Shown one piece after another: positions 7,936 through 16,194 of a DNA stretch of 64,000 bases. The position numbers were made by a program, and so were the translations under genes. How positions within the stretch are numbered: the first letter of the stretch is position 1; each line of letters starts with the position of its first letter. The notes beneath the pieces were generated by a model that worked only from the letters and a program-made list of their open reading frames with translations, was not told where the DNA came from and searched no databases. The stretch comes from Kocuria salsicia (GTDB lineage Bacteria > Actinomycetota > Actinomycetes > Actinomycetales > Micrococcaceae): positions 1 to 64,000 of the forward strand of contig NZ_VELE01000008.1 of assembly GCF_007681555.1 (NCBI RefSeq), written 5' to 3'.

Positions 7936-9360
7936 ATGACCACCGCGAACCAGAGCACCCCGAAAACCGGCACGAGCGCGGAGGACGTCGCGGACGTCGT
8001 CGTGATCGGCGGCGGTCCCGTGGGGGAGAACGTGGCGCAGTACGCGCACGAGGGCGGGCTGTCCGCCGTGATCGTGGAGGAGTCGCTGCTGGGCGGGGAC
8101 TGCTCGTACTACGCGTGCATGCCCAGCAAGGCCCTGCTGCGCCCCGTGGAGGTGGCGCGCACCGCCGCGCACCTGGACGGCGTGGACTCCCCGGCCGTCC
8201 GGGTGCGGGAGCTGCTCGCGCGCCGGGACGCGTGGGTCTCCCACTACGACGACGCCGGGCAGGTCCGCTGGGCGGAGGGCGCCGGTCTGCGCGTGGTGCG
8301 CGGGCACGGCGAGATCACGGGGCCCCGCACCGTCCGGGTCACCGGTCCGGACGGCGAGCGGACGCTGGCCGCCCGGCGAGCGGTGGTGGTCGCCACCGGC
8401 TCCGTCGAGGTGGTCCCGCCCGCACTGGAGGGTCTGCACGCGTGGAGCTCCAAGGACGCCACCGGGGTCGTGGAGGTCCCGCCGCGCCTGGCGATCGTGG
8501 GCGGCGGCGTGGTGGCCGTGGAGGCCGCCACCTGGCTGGCCGCGCTCGGCTCCTCCGTCACGCTGCTCGTGCGCGGCGACGCGCTGCTCGCGAAGAACGA
8601 ACCGTTCGTGGGGGAGCTCGTCCGCGCGGGCCTGGAGGACGCCGGGGTGGACGTGCGGCTGAACACGACTGTGGAGACCGCCCACCGCGAGGATGCACGG
8701 GACACCGGTCTCGGCCGGATTCACGGCGGCACGGTCCGGCTGCGCACCACGGGCGGTCCGCTGGAGGTGGACGAGGTGCTCGTGGCCACCGGCCGCACAC
8801 CGCGCCTCACCGACCTGGGGCTGGCGTCCGTGGGGGTCACCCCGGAGGACGCTCGCGCCGGGCGGCTGCCGCACTGGCTGAATCTGATCGGGGACGCCGC
8901 CGGCACCGCCCTGCTCACCCACATGGGCAAGTACGAGGCCCGCGTGCTCGGCTCCCGACTCGCCGGACGGCACGAGACCGCCCCGGACGGTCCCGTTCCC
9001 GTGCCGCAGGCCGTGTTCACCGATCCCCCGGTGGGAGCCGTGGGCATGACCGAGGCCGAGGCGCGGGAGGCGGGGCACGGCGTCGTCGTGGCGGAGGCCC
9101 CGATCACCGGTGCCGCCGGTGCCGCCCTGACGCGGGACGACGCCGCCGGGCACGCCAAACTCGTGGTGGACGAGAACTCGGGGTGTCTCCTGGGCGCCAC
9201 GTTCGTGGGACCGGAGGCCACCGAACTGGTCCACGGGGCGACCATCGCGATCGTGGGGAGGGTGCCCGTGAAGTTGCTGCGCCACGCCGTGCCCAGCTAC
9301 CCCACGGTCTCCGAGATCTGGCTGCGGCTGCTCGAGAGCCTCCCCGTGGCGCTGCGCTGA
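7936..9360 (+). CDS. FAD-dependent pyridine nucleotide-disulfide oxidoreductase, class I
   Basis: The protein has 474 residues, the usual length for dihydrolipoamide dehydrogenase/mercuric reductase relatives. It has the FAD Rossmann motif VVVIGGGPVGENVA (21-34), redox-active CxxxxC in GGDCSYYACMPSKALL (C56 and C61), an NAD(P)-binding GGGVVAVEAATWLAALG, ATGRTPRLTDLGLA, and the dimer-interface HAVPSYPTVSEIW providing the His-Glu pair. No lipoyl domain or E2 neighbour is present, so it is more likely a stand-alone reductase (quinone, mycothione-like or metal substrate) than the pyruvate dehydrogenase E3. It appears to be a single gene. Confidence 0.85.
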   Translation: MTTANQSTPKTGTSAEDVADVVVIGGGPVGENVAQYAHEGGLSAVIVEESLLGGDCSYYACMPSKALLRPVEVARTAAHLDGVDSPAVRVRELLARRDAWVSHYDDAGQVRWAEGAGLRVVRGHGEITGPRTVRVTGPDGERTLAARRAVVVATGSVEVVPPALEGLHAWSSKDATGVVEVPPRLAIVGGGVVAVEAATWLAALGSSVTLLVRGDALLAKNEPFVGELVRAGLEDAGVDVRLNTTVETAHREDARDTGLGRIHGGTVRLRTTGGPLEVDEVLVATGRTPRLTDLGLASVGVTPEDARAGRLPHWLNLIGDAAGTALLTHMGKYEARVLGSRLAGRHETAPDGPVPVPQAVFTDPPVGAVGMTEAEAREAGHGVVVAEAPITGAAGAALTRDDAAGHAKLVVDENSGCLLGATFVGPEATELVHGATIAIVGRVPVKLLRHAVPSYPTVSEIWLRLLESLPVALR

Positions 9361-9467
9361 GCACCCTGCCTCACGGACCTGCCGGAGCGGGCGCGCGGCC
9401 GCGCCTGCACCGGAGTCACCGCAACGACGCCGCCACGCCGCCCGGGCGCGCCCACTAGCCTGGACGC

Positions 9468-10109
9468 ATGACGACAACCGACCGGCGGCCCATCTCCGCC
9501 CACTCGAGACTTGCCGCCGCGGTGGTGATCGGGGTGGCCGCCGGGGCCGCCTCGGCACTGTTCCTGGACGGGCTGCTGGCGGTGCTGGTGGGGGCGTGCG
9601 CGGTGTCCCTGGCCTACGTGGTGATGGCGGTGTCCGTGCTGTGGCCCATGTCCGCCGAGCGCACCGGGGAGAACTCCGTGCGGGAGGACATCCAGCCCAT
9701 CGTGCAGGAGGCGCTCGTGGTGGCGCTGTCCCTGGTGAACCTGCTGACCATCATGGTGATCCTGGTGCGCGGAGGCGCCGAGACCCGCACCACCGGAGCC
9801 GTGCTGGGGCTGCTGGGCATCCTGCTCACGTGGGCCATGCTGCACCTGATGTACGGGGCGCGCTACGCCCACGAGTACTACAAAAAGCCCACGGGCGGAA
9901 TCGACTTCAACACCCAGGACGCGCCGCGCTACGTGGACTTCCTGTACTTCTCCTTCAACCTGGGCATGACGTTCCAGGTCTCGGACAACAACGTGGTGAC
10001 CACGGGCCTGCGCGCTATCATCCTGCGCCACTGCCTGCTGTCCTACATCTTCAGCACGGTCATCCTGGCGGCCACCGTGAACCTCGTCATGGGTGTCCTG
10101 CCAGGATGA
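9468..10109 (+). CDS. DUF1345 family membrane protein
   Basis: The protein has 213 residues with about five hydrophobic helices, including LAAAVVIGVAAGAASALFLD, VGACAVSLAYVVMAVSVLWP and AVLGLLGILLTWAMLHLMYG. The charged-aromatic segment MYGARYAHEYYKKPTGGIDF and the following YVDFLYFSFNLGMTFQVSD are the conserved core of DUF1345. The function of the family is unknown; members are inner-membrane proteins. It lies about 107 bp downstream of the disulfide reductase on the same strand and may share its transcript. Confidence 0.85.
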   Translation: MTTTDRRPISAHSRLAAAVVIGVAAGAASALFLDGLLAVLVGACAVSLAYVVMAVSVLWPMSAERTGENSVREDIQPIVQEALVVALSLVNLLTIMVILVRGGAETRTTGAVLGLLGILLTWAMLHLMYGARYAHEYYKKPTGGIDFNTQDAPRYVDFLYFSFNLGMTFQVSDNNVVTTGLRAIILRHCLLSYIFSTVILAATVNLVMGVLPG

Positions 10110-10166
10110 CCGCGCCGGCTCCCTCTCCCCGCGTGTGCAGCCCCGTCTGCAGCCGTGGTGGGGGCG

Positions 10167-10958
10167 TCAGCCGCCCACCCGGATGGACTTGAGGATCGCG
10201 TCCACGGTGCCCGCGTCCTCCGTCTGGTTGATCTGGTTGACCAGCTCCACCCCTTCACGCTGGGGCAGGGGCCGGTGGCCCTCGTTCACGGGGGAGTAGT
10301 AGAACTCCGCCCACAGCTCGTTGCGCTTGCCGCCCCCGGGGATCGAGACGATGCCCCGTTTGTCCCCCTCCGTGAGGCCCCACAGCACGGAGTCGGCCTT
10401 GTCGCTGCGCGGCGGTGCGGGCACGTAGGTGGAGTACGTGGACACCTTCTCGCGCAGCTGCTTGGACAGCTCCGTCTCGTCACCGATCAAGGGATGGATG
10501 GGCCTGGTGAACCACTCGCCGCGCGGCGCGCGCGTGGCGGTGGAGGCCACGTTGCCCTTGACCTTGCCGTCTGGGTTGCTCAGCTCCAGATAGCCGCGGT
10601 TCTCCTGAGCCTTCCAGCTCTCGGGGTACTTGACCGTGAACAGGCCGTCCGGGTCCGTGTAGGTCTTGGTGAGCTCGTAGGTGGCTTCACTGCTGTCCGG
10701 GCTCGCGGTGGTGCCCGTCTGCGTCGCCCCGGGCTGGGCTGCTTCGGTCGAGGTCGCCTCGGACGAGGCCGCGCCGGACGGGTTCGACGACGCCGCGGCG
10801 TCCCCGCCGGAGCCGCTCGGGCTTGCTCCCTGCGCGTCCCCGGAGACACTGGGGGGGTCCCCGGCCGAGGGTGCTGCACCACCGCAGCCGGTCACCGCGA
10901 AGGCCCCGATCAGGGCACACCCGGCCACCCACGTCTTCACTGAAGTCCTGTTCGCCAT
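10167..10958 (-). CDS. Secreted lipoprotein with PsbP/LpqN-like region
   Basis: The protein has 263 residues. The signal peptide MANRTSVKTWVAGCALIGAF ends in the lipobox AVTGC, so it should be anchored to the membrane outer face. A Ser/Thr/Ala/Pro-rich linker of about 70 residues follows, then a globular domain (YELTKTYTDPDGLFTVKYPE, SWKAQENRGYLELSNPDG...) of the LpqN/PsbP-like type found in actinobacterial lipoproteins. The fold assignment is tentative and the function is unknown. The ATG at 10958 is chosen because it starts the signal peptide. A perfect palindrome lies about 96 bp upstream. Confidence 0.75.
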   Translation of the reverse strand: MANRTSVKTWVAGCALIGAFAVTGCGGAAPSAGDPPSVSGDAQGASPSGSGGDAAASSNPSGAASSEATSTEAAQPGATQTGTTASPDSSEATYELTKTYTDPDGLFTVKYPESWKAQENRGYLELSNPDGKVKGNVASTATRAPRGEWFTRPIHPLIGDETELSKQLREKVSTYSTYVPAPPRSDKADSVLWGLTEGDKRGIVSIPGGGKRNELWAEFYYSPVNEGHRPLPQREGVELVNQINQTEDAGTVDAILKSIRVGG

Positions 10959-11053
10959 AGCAAACAGGGTGACAAGAAGACCCGGGCGAGGCAACGCACA
11001 AACGGCGATGTAACCGTCTCGTGATTTTGCGTCTGCATGCAGCCCGGTCTCGA

Positions 11054-11080
11054 CGCACGTCAAACCTGTGTTGACGTGCG
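11054..11080. promoter_or_regulatory. Perfect 10-bp inverted repeat, candidate operator
   Basis: CGCACGTCAA and TTGACGTGCG are separated by 7 bases. The element lies in the 348-bp gene-free stretch between the lipoprotein start (10958) and the end of the next gene (11307). No T-run follows, so it resembles a protein-binding site more than a terminator. The rest of the gap shows no convincing gene. Confidence 0.45.
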
Positions 11081-11306
11081 GAAACGTTCACGCAAGACGG
11101 TTTTCCCTCTTCTGGGGACAGGCGGCTCCGAACGGCCGACAAACGGGGAATGTGGCGCGATTGTTACGCACCGGGCAGTCCTCCTCGTCCGCTGCCAGCG
11201 CCTCGGCGAGGCGGGCCCACCCCGGCCCGCGCGGGTCCATTCCCCCGGGGACGGAAACGCCCGGTCCGGCGGGTGCCGGGCCGGGCATGAGAGATCACGC
11301 GAGCGT

Positions 11307-11894
11307 TCAGCCGGTGGGGTTCTCGTCCGTGGGCGTCAGGTAGCGCTCGCCGTCCTCAGTTGTCTGGAGGTCGTAGTCGCGCGCCTGCGCCTCTACGCGC
11401 TCCTCGACCGGGACCGAGTGGCGCACAGGCTCCACCACGGGGATGTCCTCGGCGCGCTCGTAGCCCGCGGCGTCGCCTTTCGAAGCGGCCGGGTTGACGT
11501 CCTCCCGGTTCGCCGGGTTGGCCGATACGTTGGGGTTGTCCGCTCCGGCCGGCGGCTGGAACTTGCGGGTGCCAGCGAGCGCCTCGGAATCGACCTGGCG
11601 GGCGCCCTGGGCGTCCACGGTTCCCTCGGGCACCACGGGGAGGCCCGTCTCTTGCACGGCCTTGGGCGGCTTGCCTCCGGTCGTGCGGTCCGCGGGGCGC
11701 GCATCACGGGCGCTCGCGTCTCCGTGCACCGGGGTGAAGCGGGGTTGTTCGGGGTCCCCGTCCGCCGCGTCATCAGGCTGGGTGTCCCGCCCGGCGCGGG
11801 AGTCGTCCTGGCCAGCCACAGTGGTGGGCTGGTCCGGATCGTCGATCTGGCCGGCGGACTGGATGGGGTCCGGGGTCTCGGGCTGCTGGGTCAT
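11307..11894 (-). CDS. Hypothetical acidic, disordered protein
   Basis: The protein has 195 residues, rich in Asp, Pro, Gln, Ala and Glu, without hydrophobic segments; it is predicted to be intrinsically disordered and soluble. The N-terminus reads MTQQPETPDPIQSAGQIDDP, and the C-terminal portion (VEERVEAQARDYDLQTTEDG, then ERYLTPTDENPTG) is the most ordered looking. An A/G-rich ribosome-binding region (GGAGGCACG on the minus strand) precedes the ATG. I do not recognise the family. Clean codon bias supports it as real. Confidence 0.65.
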   Translation of the reverse strand: MTQQPETPDPIQSAGQIDDPDQPTTVAGQDDSRAGRDTQPDDAADGDPEQPRFTPVHGDASARDARPADRTTGGKPPKAVQETGLPVVPEGTVDAQGARQVDSEALAGTRKFQPPAGADNPNVSANPANREDVNPAASKGDAAGYERAEDIPVVEPVRHSVPVEERVEAQARDYDLQTTEDGERYLTPTDENPTG

Positions 11895-11981
11895 GATCGT
11901 GCCTCCTGCGTCTGCATCGTCGCTGTCGGACTTTCATCTTGGCACTGCGCACGGGAAACCGTAAGTACCCGTCCGGGAGTC

Positions 11982-12803
11982 TCAGGCCGCCGGACCGGGC
12001 TCCGGGGAGGTCTCCACAGGACGGTCCGTGTGCGAGTACTGGGACCAGCTGCCGGGGAAGAGCCGGCCCATCCCGAGACCCGCGTGCTCCGCCACGAGCA
12101 GGTTGTGGCACGCCGTCACGCCGGAGCCGCAGTAGGAGATCATCTGGTCCGCGTCCGTCACGCCCGCACGCTCGAAGGCATCGCGCAGCTCGGCGGTGGG
12201 GCGCAGCGTCCTGTCCTGGGTCAGGTGGCTGCGGCACGGGATGTTGACCGCGCCCGGGATGTGGCCCGAGCGGGGGTCCACGGGGTCCGGCGCGTTGCCC
12301 GCGTACCGGGTGGCGTCCCGGGCATCCACCACCGCGGCACCGTGCGCGGCCTCGTCGATGGTCGCCAGGGCCTCTCGCGGCCACGGAACCGGGGCGAAGT
12401 CTGCGGCGGGCAGCACGGCCCGCTTCTTCTCGAGCTCGACGGCGGTGTCCAGGCCGCCGTCGAGCAGCGCGGCGCGGTGGCCGGTGGTGCGCAGCAGCCA
12501 CACGAGACGCGCGGCCATCACGCCGCCGACGTCGTCGTAGGCGACCACCACGGCGTCGTCCCCGATGCCCGCGCGGGACATGGCCGCCGCGAAGTCCTCC
12601 GGCGACGGCAAGGGGTGTCGCCCGCCCTCCGGCGAGGCCGGTGCGGCGAGGTCCGCGCCCACGTCCACGAACACCGCGCCCGGCAGGTGCCCCTGCAGGT
12701 ACTCGGCCTCCGCGCTGCGCCCGTCCAGGTACATGCGCGCGTCCGCGAGCACCACCTCGTCACGGTGCTCGGCCAGCCACTCGGGGGTGACAAAGGGGTC
12801 CAT
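11982..12803 (-). CDS. Rhodanese-type sulfurtransferase, tandem domain
   Basis: The protein has 273 residues: two rhodanese domains, the inactive N-terminal one with LADARMYLDGRSAEAEYLQG and HLPGAVFVD, the second with VVDARDATRYAGN, SGHIPGAVNIP and the active loop ISYCGSGVTACHNLLVAEHA. The CGSGVTA loop is the signature of 3-mercaptopyruvate/thiosulfate sulfurtransferases. The product probably transfers sulfane sulfur to cyanide or thiols in the cytoplasm. Length is normal. The ATG at 12803 lies after a GGAGACG ribosome-binding site. Confidence 0.88.
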   Translation of the reverse strand: MDPFVTPEWLAEHRDEVVLADARMYLDGRSAEAEYLQGHLPGAVFVDVGADLAAPASPEGGRHPLPSPEDFAAAMSRAGIGDDAVVVAYDDVGGVMAARLVWLLRTTGHRAALLDGGLDTAVELEKKRAVLPAADFAPVPWPREALATIDEAAHGAAVVDARDATRYAGNAPDPVDPRSGHIPGAVNIPCRSHLTQDRTLRPTAELRDAFERAGVTDADQMISYCGSGVTACHNLLVAEHAGLGMGRLFPGSWSQYSHTDRPVETSPEPGPAA

Positions 12804-12904
12804 GAGCGTCTCCTCGTTCGGGTTCGTCCGCCGCGTCCGGCGACGCCGCGTGGGCCGGTCCCAGGGTAGGTCGCGGGAGTGTCACGGACCAGGGTGGGCG
12901 GTCG

Positions 12905-13288
12905 TTGGGCCGTCCCTGGCCACGGCGGAGGTGCCGGGCCCCGGCACCGGGCTGCCCACGGCACATCGGCGGGGCGGTGGACGGCGGGATCCTGCGGCTC
13001 ACGGGCGAGCAGCTCGTCGCAGCGGACGACTACGAGGTCGCGGACCATGCGTGCCGCCGCGTGCACCTCACGGACGGGGCGATGGCGTGGGCGTACCTGG
13101 CCGCTGATCCGCTCGTGGCCGTGGAGCGCAAGGCTGCGCTGCTGCACTGGGCGGCCGCCACGAACCGGGACCTCCTCGACCCGTGGAACGCGCTCGCCGG
13201 GCGCTCCGACCTGCTGGCGGACGGCGTGCATCCCACGGCAGAGGGGGACGAGGTGGTGTGGGAGTGGCTGAATCCCCACGAGGTCTGA
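12905..13288 (+). pseudogene. Apparent chimera of a GGCT-like and an SGNH-hydrolase C-terminus
   Basis: The frame encodes up to 127 residues. Residues from about 24 on read GAVDGGILRLTGEQLVAADD and YEVADHACRRVHLTDG, the end of a gamma-glutamylcyclotransferase (AIG2-like) domain. After AYLAADPLVAVERKAALLHW the text changes to NRDLLDPWNALAGRSDLLADGVHPTAEG (given in parts), which looks like the tail of a GDSL/SGNH hydrolase with its DGxHP box. Neither domain has its catalytic N-terminal half. The simplest reading is a deletion that joined two decayed genes. It could instead be a short expressed protein of unknown role; the start is uncertain. Confidence 0.4.
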
Positions 13289-13358
13289 CGGCCCGGGCGC
13301 CGGGGAGGACAGGAGCGGCGCCGTCGCCCCGTCGGCTACTGCTGGGTACGGTGAGGGC

Positions 13359-13751
13359 ATGGGAAAGAAACTGATGACTGCCCGCCGCAGGGCCCACCGC
13401 TCCGCCGTGTTCTCCGGCCTGGCCCTGACCGGGATGGGCGTGCTGCACTTCGTCCGGCCCGAGGGCTTCGACGCTCTGGTCCCCGAGCAGCTGCCCGGCA
13501 CCCCCCGGCAGTGGACCCTCGGGTCCGGCTGCGCGGAACTCGCCACCGGCGCGCTGCTGCTCGTCCCCGCCACACGACGGATCGGTGGCGCGGCGGCAGC
13601 GGCCCTGTTCGTGGGCGTGTGGCCCGGCAACATCAAGATGGCGTGGGACTGGCGCCACGAGCCCGCCTCCAAGCAGGTGATCTCGCTGGGGCGGCTGCCG
13701 CTGCAGATCCCCATGATCGCCAGCGCGGTGAAGATCGTCCGCAACGCCTGA
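13359..13751 (+). CDS. DoxX-like small membrane protein
   Basis: The protein has 130 residues with about four hydrophobic segments (AVFSGLALTGMGVLHFVRPE, GCAELATGALLLVPATRRIG, AAAAALFVGVWPGNIKMAWD, LPLQIPMIASAVKIV). The HFVRPEGFDALVPEQLPGTP region and the later GVWPGNIKMAWDW are conserved in DoxX-related actinobacterial proteins of unknown function. Membrane location is predicted. The ATG at 13359 follows GTGAGGGC. The nitrilase gene starts 113 bp downstream on the same strand. Confidence 0.7.
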   Translation: MGKKLMTARRRAHRSAVFSGLALTGMGVLHFVRPEGFDALVPEQLPGTPRQWTLGSGCAELATGALLLVPATRRIGGAAAAALFVGVWPGNIKMAWDWRHEPASKQVISLGRLPLQIPMIASAVKIVRNA

Positions 13752-13864
13752 CACGCGGCGCTCGCTGCCCTTCTCCGAGGGGACCTCTGTCCCTGGTCCT
13801 GCCGCGTGTCTGCGGACGCGGCCCGCCCTTTCGGCGCCGGTATGCCCCGTCTAGGGTGACTGGC

Positions 13865-14662
13865 ATGCGTATCGCACTCGGACAGCTGCTCAGCACCTAC
13901 GACCCGCCGCAGAACTTGGAACGCGTCGCGGACCTCACGCGGCGCGCGGGCGAGGACAGCGCGGATCTCCTGGTGCTGCCCGAGGCCACCATGTTCGCCT
14001 TCGGACGCGCTCTCAAGGACGTGGCCGAACCGCTGGACGGCCCCTGGGGCACCGCCGTCTCGGATCTCGCGCGCAAGCACGGCGTGGCGATCGTCGCGGG
14101 CATGTTCACCCCGGGCAACGGCGAGCGCGTCCGCAACACCACCGTGATCGCCCTGCCGGACGGCACGGTGCACGGCTACTCCAAGATCCACCTCTTCGAC
14201 GCGTTCGGCTTCCTCGAGTCGGACACCGTGGACCCCGGCGAGGATCCGGTCACCTTCGTGGTGGGCGGCACCACTGTGGGCGTGGCCACCTGCTACGACA
14301 TCCGCTTCCCCCGCCTCTTCACCCGTCTGGCGCACGACGGCGCCCTGGTCACCGTGGTCGGCGCGTCCTGGGGTGACGGCCCGGGCAAGGCCGAGCAGTG
14401 GGAGCTGCTGGCACGCGCCCGAGCCCTCGACACGACGTCGTACGTGGTGGCCGTGGGCCAGGCGAACCCGCTCGCAGTGGGGGAAGAGAACCCCGAGAAC
14501 GCGCCGCGCGGCGTTGGGCACAGCCTGGTGGCGGCCCCTGACGGCACCGTGGTGGCGTCCCTCGGGGAGGCACCGGACTACACGGTGGTGGACCTGGACC
14601 TGGACCTCGTGGAGCGCACCCGCAAGTCCATCCCGGTGCTGAAGAACGCGCAGGAGCTGTGA
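13865..14662 (+). CDS. Carbon-nitrogen hydrolase (nitrilase superfamily)
   Basis: The protein has 265 residues, usual for the family. The catalytic triad is visible: Glu in LLVLPEATMFAFG, Lys in VHGYSKIHLFDAFG, Cys in VGVATCYDIRFPRLF. It resembles Nit1/Nit2-type omega-amidases and deaminated-glutathione amidases, which hydrolyse amides in the cytoplasm; the substrate here is not determined. The ATG at 13865 gives MRIALGQLLSTYDPP, the normal first beta strand. No operon partner with an obvious linked function is visible. Confidence 0.85.
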   Translation: MRIALGQLLSTYDPPQNLERVADLTRRAGEDSADLLVLPEATMFAFGRALKDVAEPLDGPWGTAVSDLARKHGVAIVAGMFTPGNGERVRNTTVIALPDGTVHGYSKIHLFDAFGFLESDTVDPGEDPVTFVVGGTTVGVATCYDIRFPRLFTRLAHDGALVTVVGASWGDGPGKAEQWELLARARALDTTSYVVAVGQANPLAVGEENPENAPRGVGHSLVAAPDGTVVASLGEAPDYTVVDLDLDLVERTRKSIPVLKNAQEL

Positions 14663-14999
14663 GGAGCAGGATCCTCGCTCCAGTGCCGGCAGCCCAGCTG
14701 CAGGCACACCACCCCATGCGTGCCTAAGATCAGTCAACTCGGCACGGGCCAGGTGGGCGCACGGGCGGTCGGCGGGTCGATGTGGTGACCGGTGCCGGCC
14801 GTCGACGAACGGGGTGTGCGGACAGCGACTGCAGTGTCGATTCTCGTGCGGGCGGTATCAGCCGTCGTGATCGTGGTTCTCCTGGCGGTCGCTGGCCTCT
14901 GCGCGGTGGGTGAACGCGCCCTGACAAGCCCCGGGAGCCGGTCCTAGAGTGAAAGACGAACACGTCAGAAGCCCTCGGAAGCCCTCGGAGGTCATAACC

Positions 15000-16127
15000 A
15001 TGGTTGCCACCGTCCCGAACGACCGTCCCGTCCGTTTCGCCGTCGTGGGCGTGGGACAGATCTCCCAGCAGGCGTTCATCCCGGGCCTGTCCCGGATTGA
15101 CGACGCCGAGCTGGCGGCTCTCGTGACCTCGAGCGCCGAGAAGGCCGAGGAACTGGGAAAGGAGTACGGCGTGGCCGTCTACTCCTACGAGGACTACCCG
15201 GCGCTGCTGGATTCCGGCGACATCGATGCCGTCTACGTGTCCACCCCCGTCTTCCGGCACCGCGAGTTCGCGGAACCGGCGTTGCGCAAGGGAATCCACG
15301 CACTCGTCGAGAAGCCCCTTGAGACCTCCGAGGAGGACTGCCAGGCAATGATCGACGCCGCGCAGGAGAGCGGGGCGACCTTCATGGTGGCCTACCGCCT
15401 GCACCAGGAGCCCGGGACCGTGGAGATGATCGAGAAGGTCCGGGACCAGAAGGTCATCGGCGATCCCCGCTACTTCTCCTCCGTGTTCTCGCAGGACATC
15501 ACCGTGGAGAACCACCGAGGGCACTCCGGCTTCTGGGGCGGGCCCATCCCGGACATGGGCACCTACCCGCAGAACATGGTCCGCAACCTGTTCCACGACG
15601 AGCCCGTGGAGGTCTACGCCAAGGGCGTACGCACCCCGGGTCGCGAGTTCAACTTTGACGACACCGTGGCCGTGACCCTCACCTTCCCGGGCGACCGGCT
15701 CGCGCAGTTCACCATCTCCTACGCCTCCGAGTCCGCGGAGCAGTTCACCGTGGCGGGCACTGAGGGCGAGATCACCGCGCAGCCGTGCTTCGGATTCGGT
15801 CCGGACACCGGCATCCAGTACACGCTCACCAAGGACGGCTCCTCCGAGTCCTTCGCCCACGACCCCGTGGAGCAGTTCGGTGGCCAGGCCCAGTACTTTG
15901 TGGACTGCGTCCGCAGCGGCGTCTCTCCAGAGGCCGACGGCGAGGAGGGCCTGCTGGACGTGCGCGTCAACGCGGCCGTCCTGAAGTCCCTCGAGACGGG
16001 CGCCCCGGTCACACTGGAGCCACGTCGGCGTGAGCGCGTTGTCACCTCCGAGCAGGTTCGCAGGGTCTCCCCGGCGGACGAGCCCGGGGACGACGAGCTC
16101 GTGGACCAGATTCCGCAGAACGGCTGA
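15000..16127 (+). CDS. Gfo/Idh/MocA family NAD(P)-dependent oxidoreductase
   Basis: The protein has 375 residues. It has an N-terminal Rossmann domain with VVGVGQISQQAFIPGL and the catalytic EKP motif in HALVEKPLETSEEDC, followed by the alpha/beta C-terminal domain (GPIPDMGTYPQNMVRNLF and onwards). The family oxidises or reduces sugars and related polyols; the specific substrate is unknown. The ATG at 15000 is preceded by GGAGGTC, and a GTG at 14949 would add 17 residues without a ribosome-binding site. A charged tail follows the second domain. Confidence 0.88.
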   Translation: MVATVPNDRPVRFAVVGVGQISQQAFIPGLSRIDDAELAALVTSSAEKAEELGKEYGVAVYSYEDYPALLDSGDIDAVYVSTPVFRHREFAEPALRKGIHALVEKPLETSEEDCQAMIDAAQESGATFMVAYRLHQEPGTVEMIEKVRDQKVIGDPRYFSSVFSQDITVENHRGHSGFWGGPIPDMGTYPQNMVRNLFHDEPVEVYAKGVRTPGREFNFDDTVAVTLTFPGDRLAQFTISYASESAEQFTVAGTEGEITAQPCFGFGPDTGIQYTLTKDGSSESFAHDPVEQFGGQAQYFVDCVRSGVSPEADGEEGLLDVRVNAAVLKSLETGAPVTLEPRRRERVVTSEQVRRVSPADEPGDDELVDQIPQNG

Positions 16128-16194
16128 GCCTCCCGCCGCTGCGCGCACCCGGACAACTCCTCCTTGGCTCCTTCGATGAACGGACGGTACGACC

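Noticed and set aside
7807-9558. Long minus-strand open frame opposite the disulfide reductase
   Set aside because: Composition is Gly/Arg/His-rich shadow coding of a high-GC gene on the other strand; no family resemblance.
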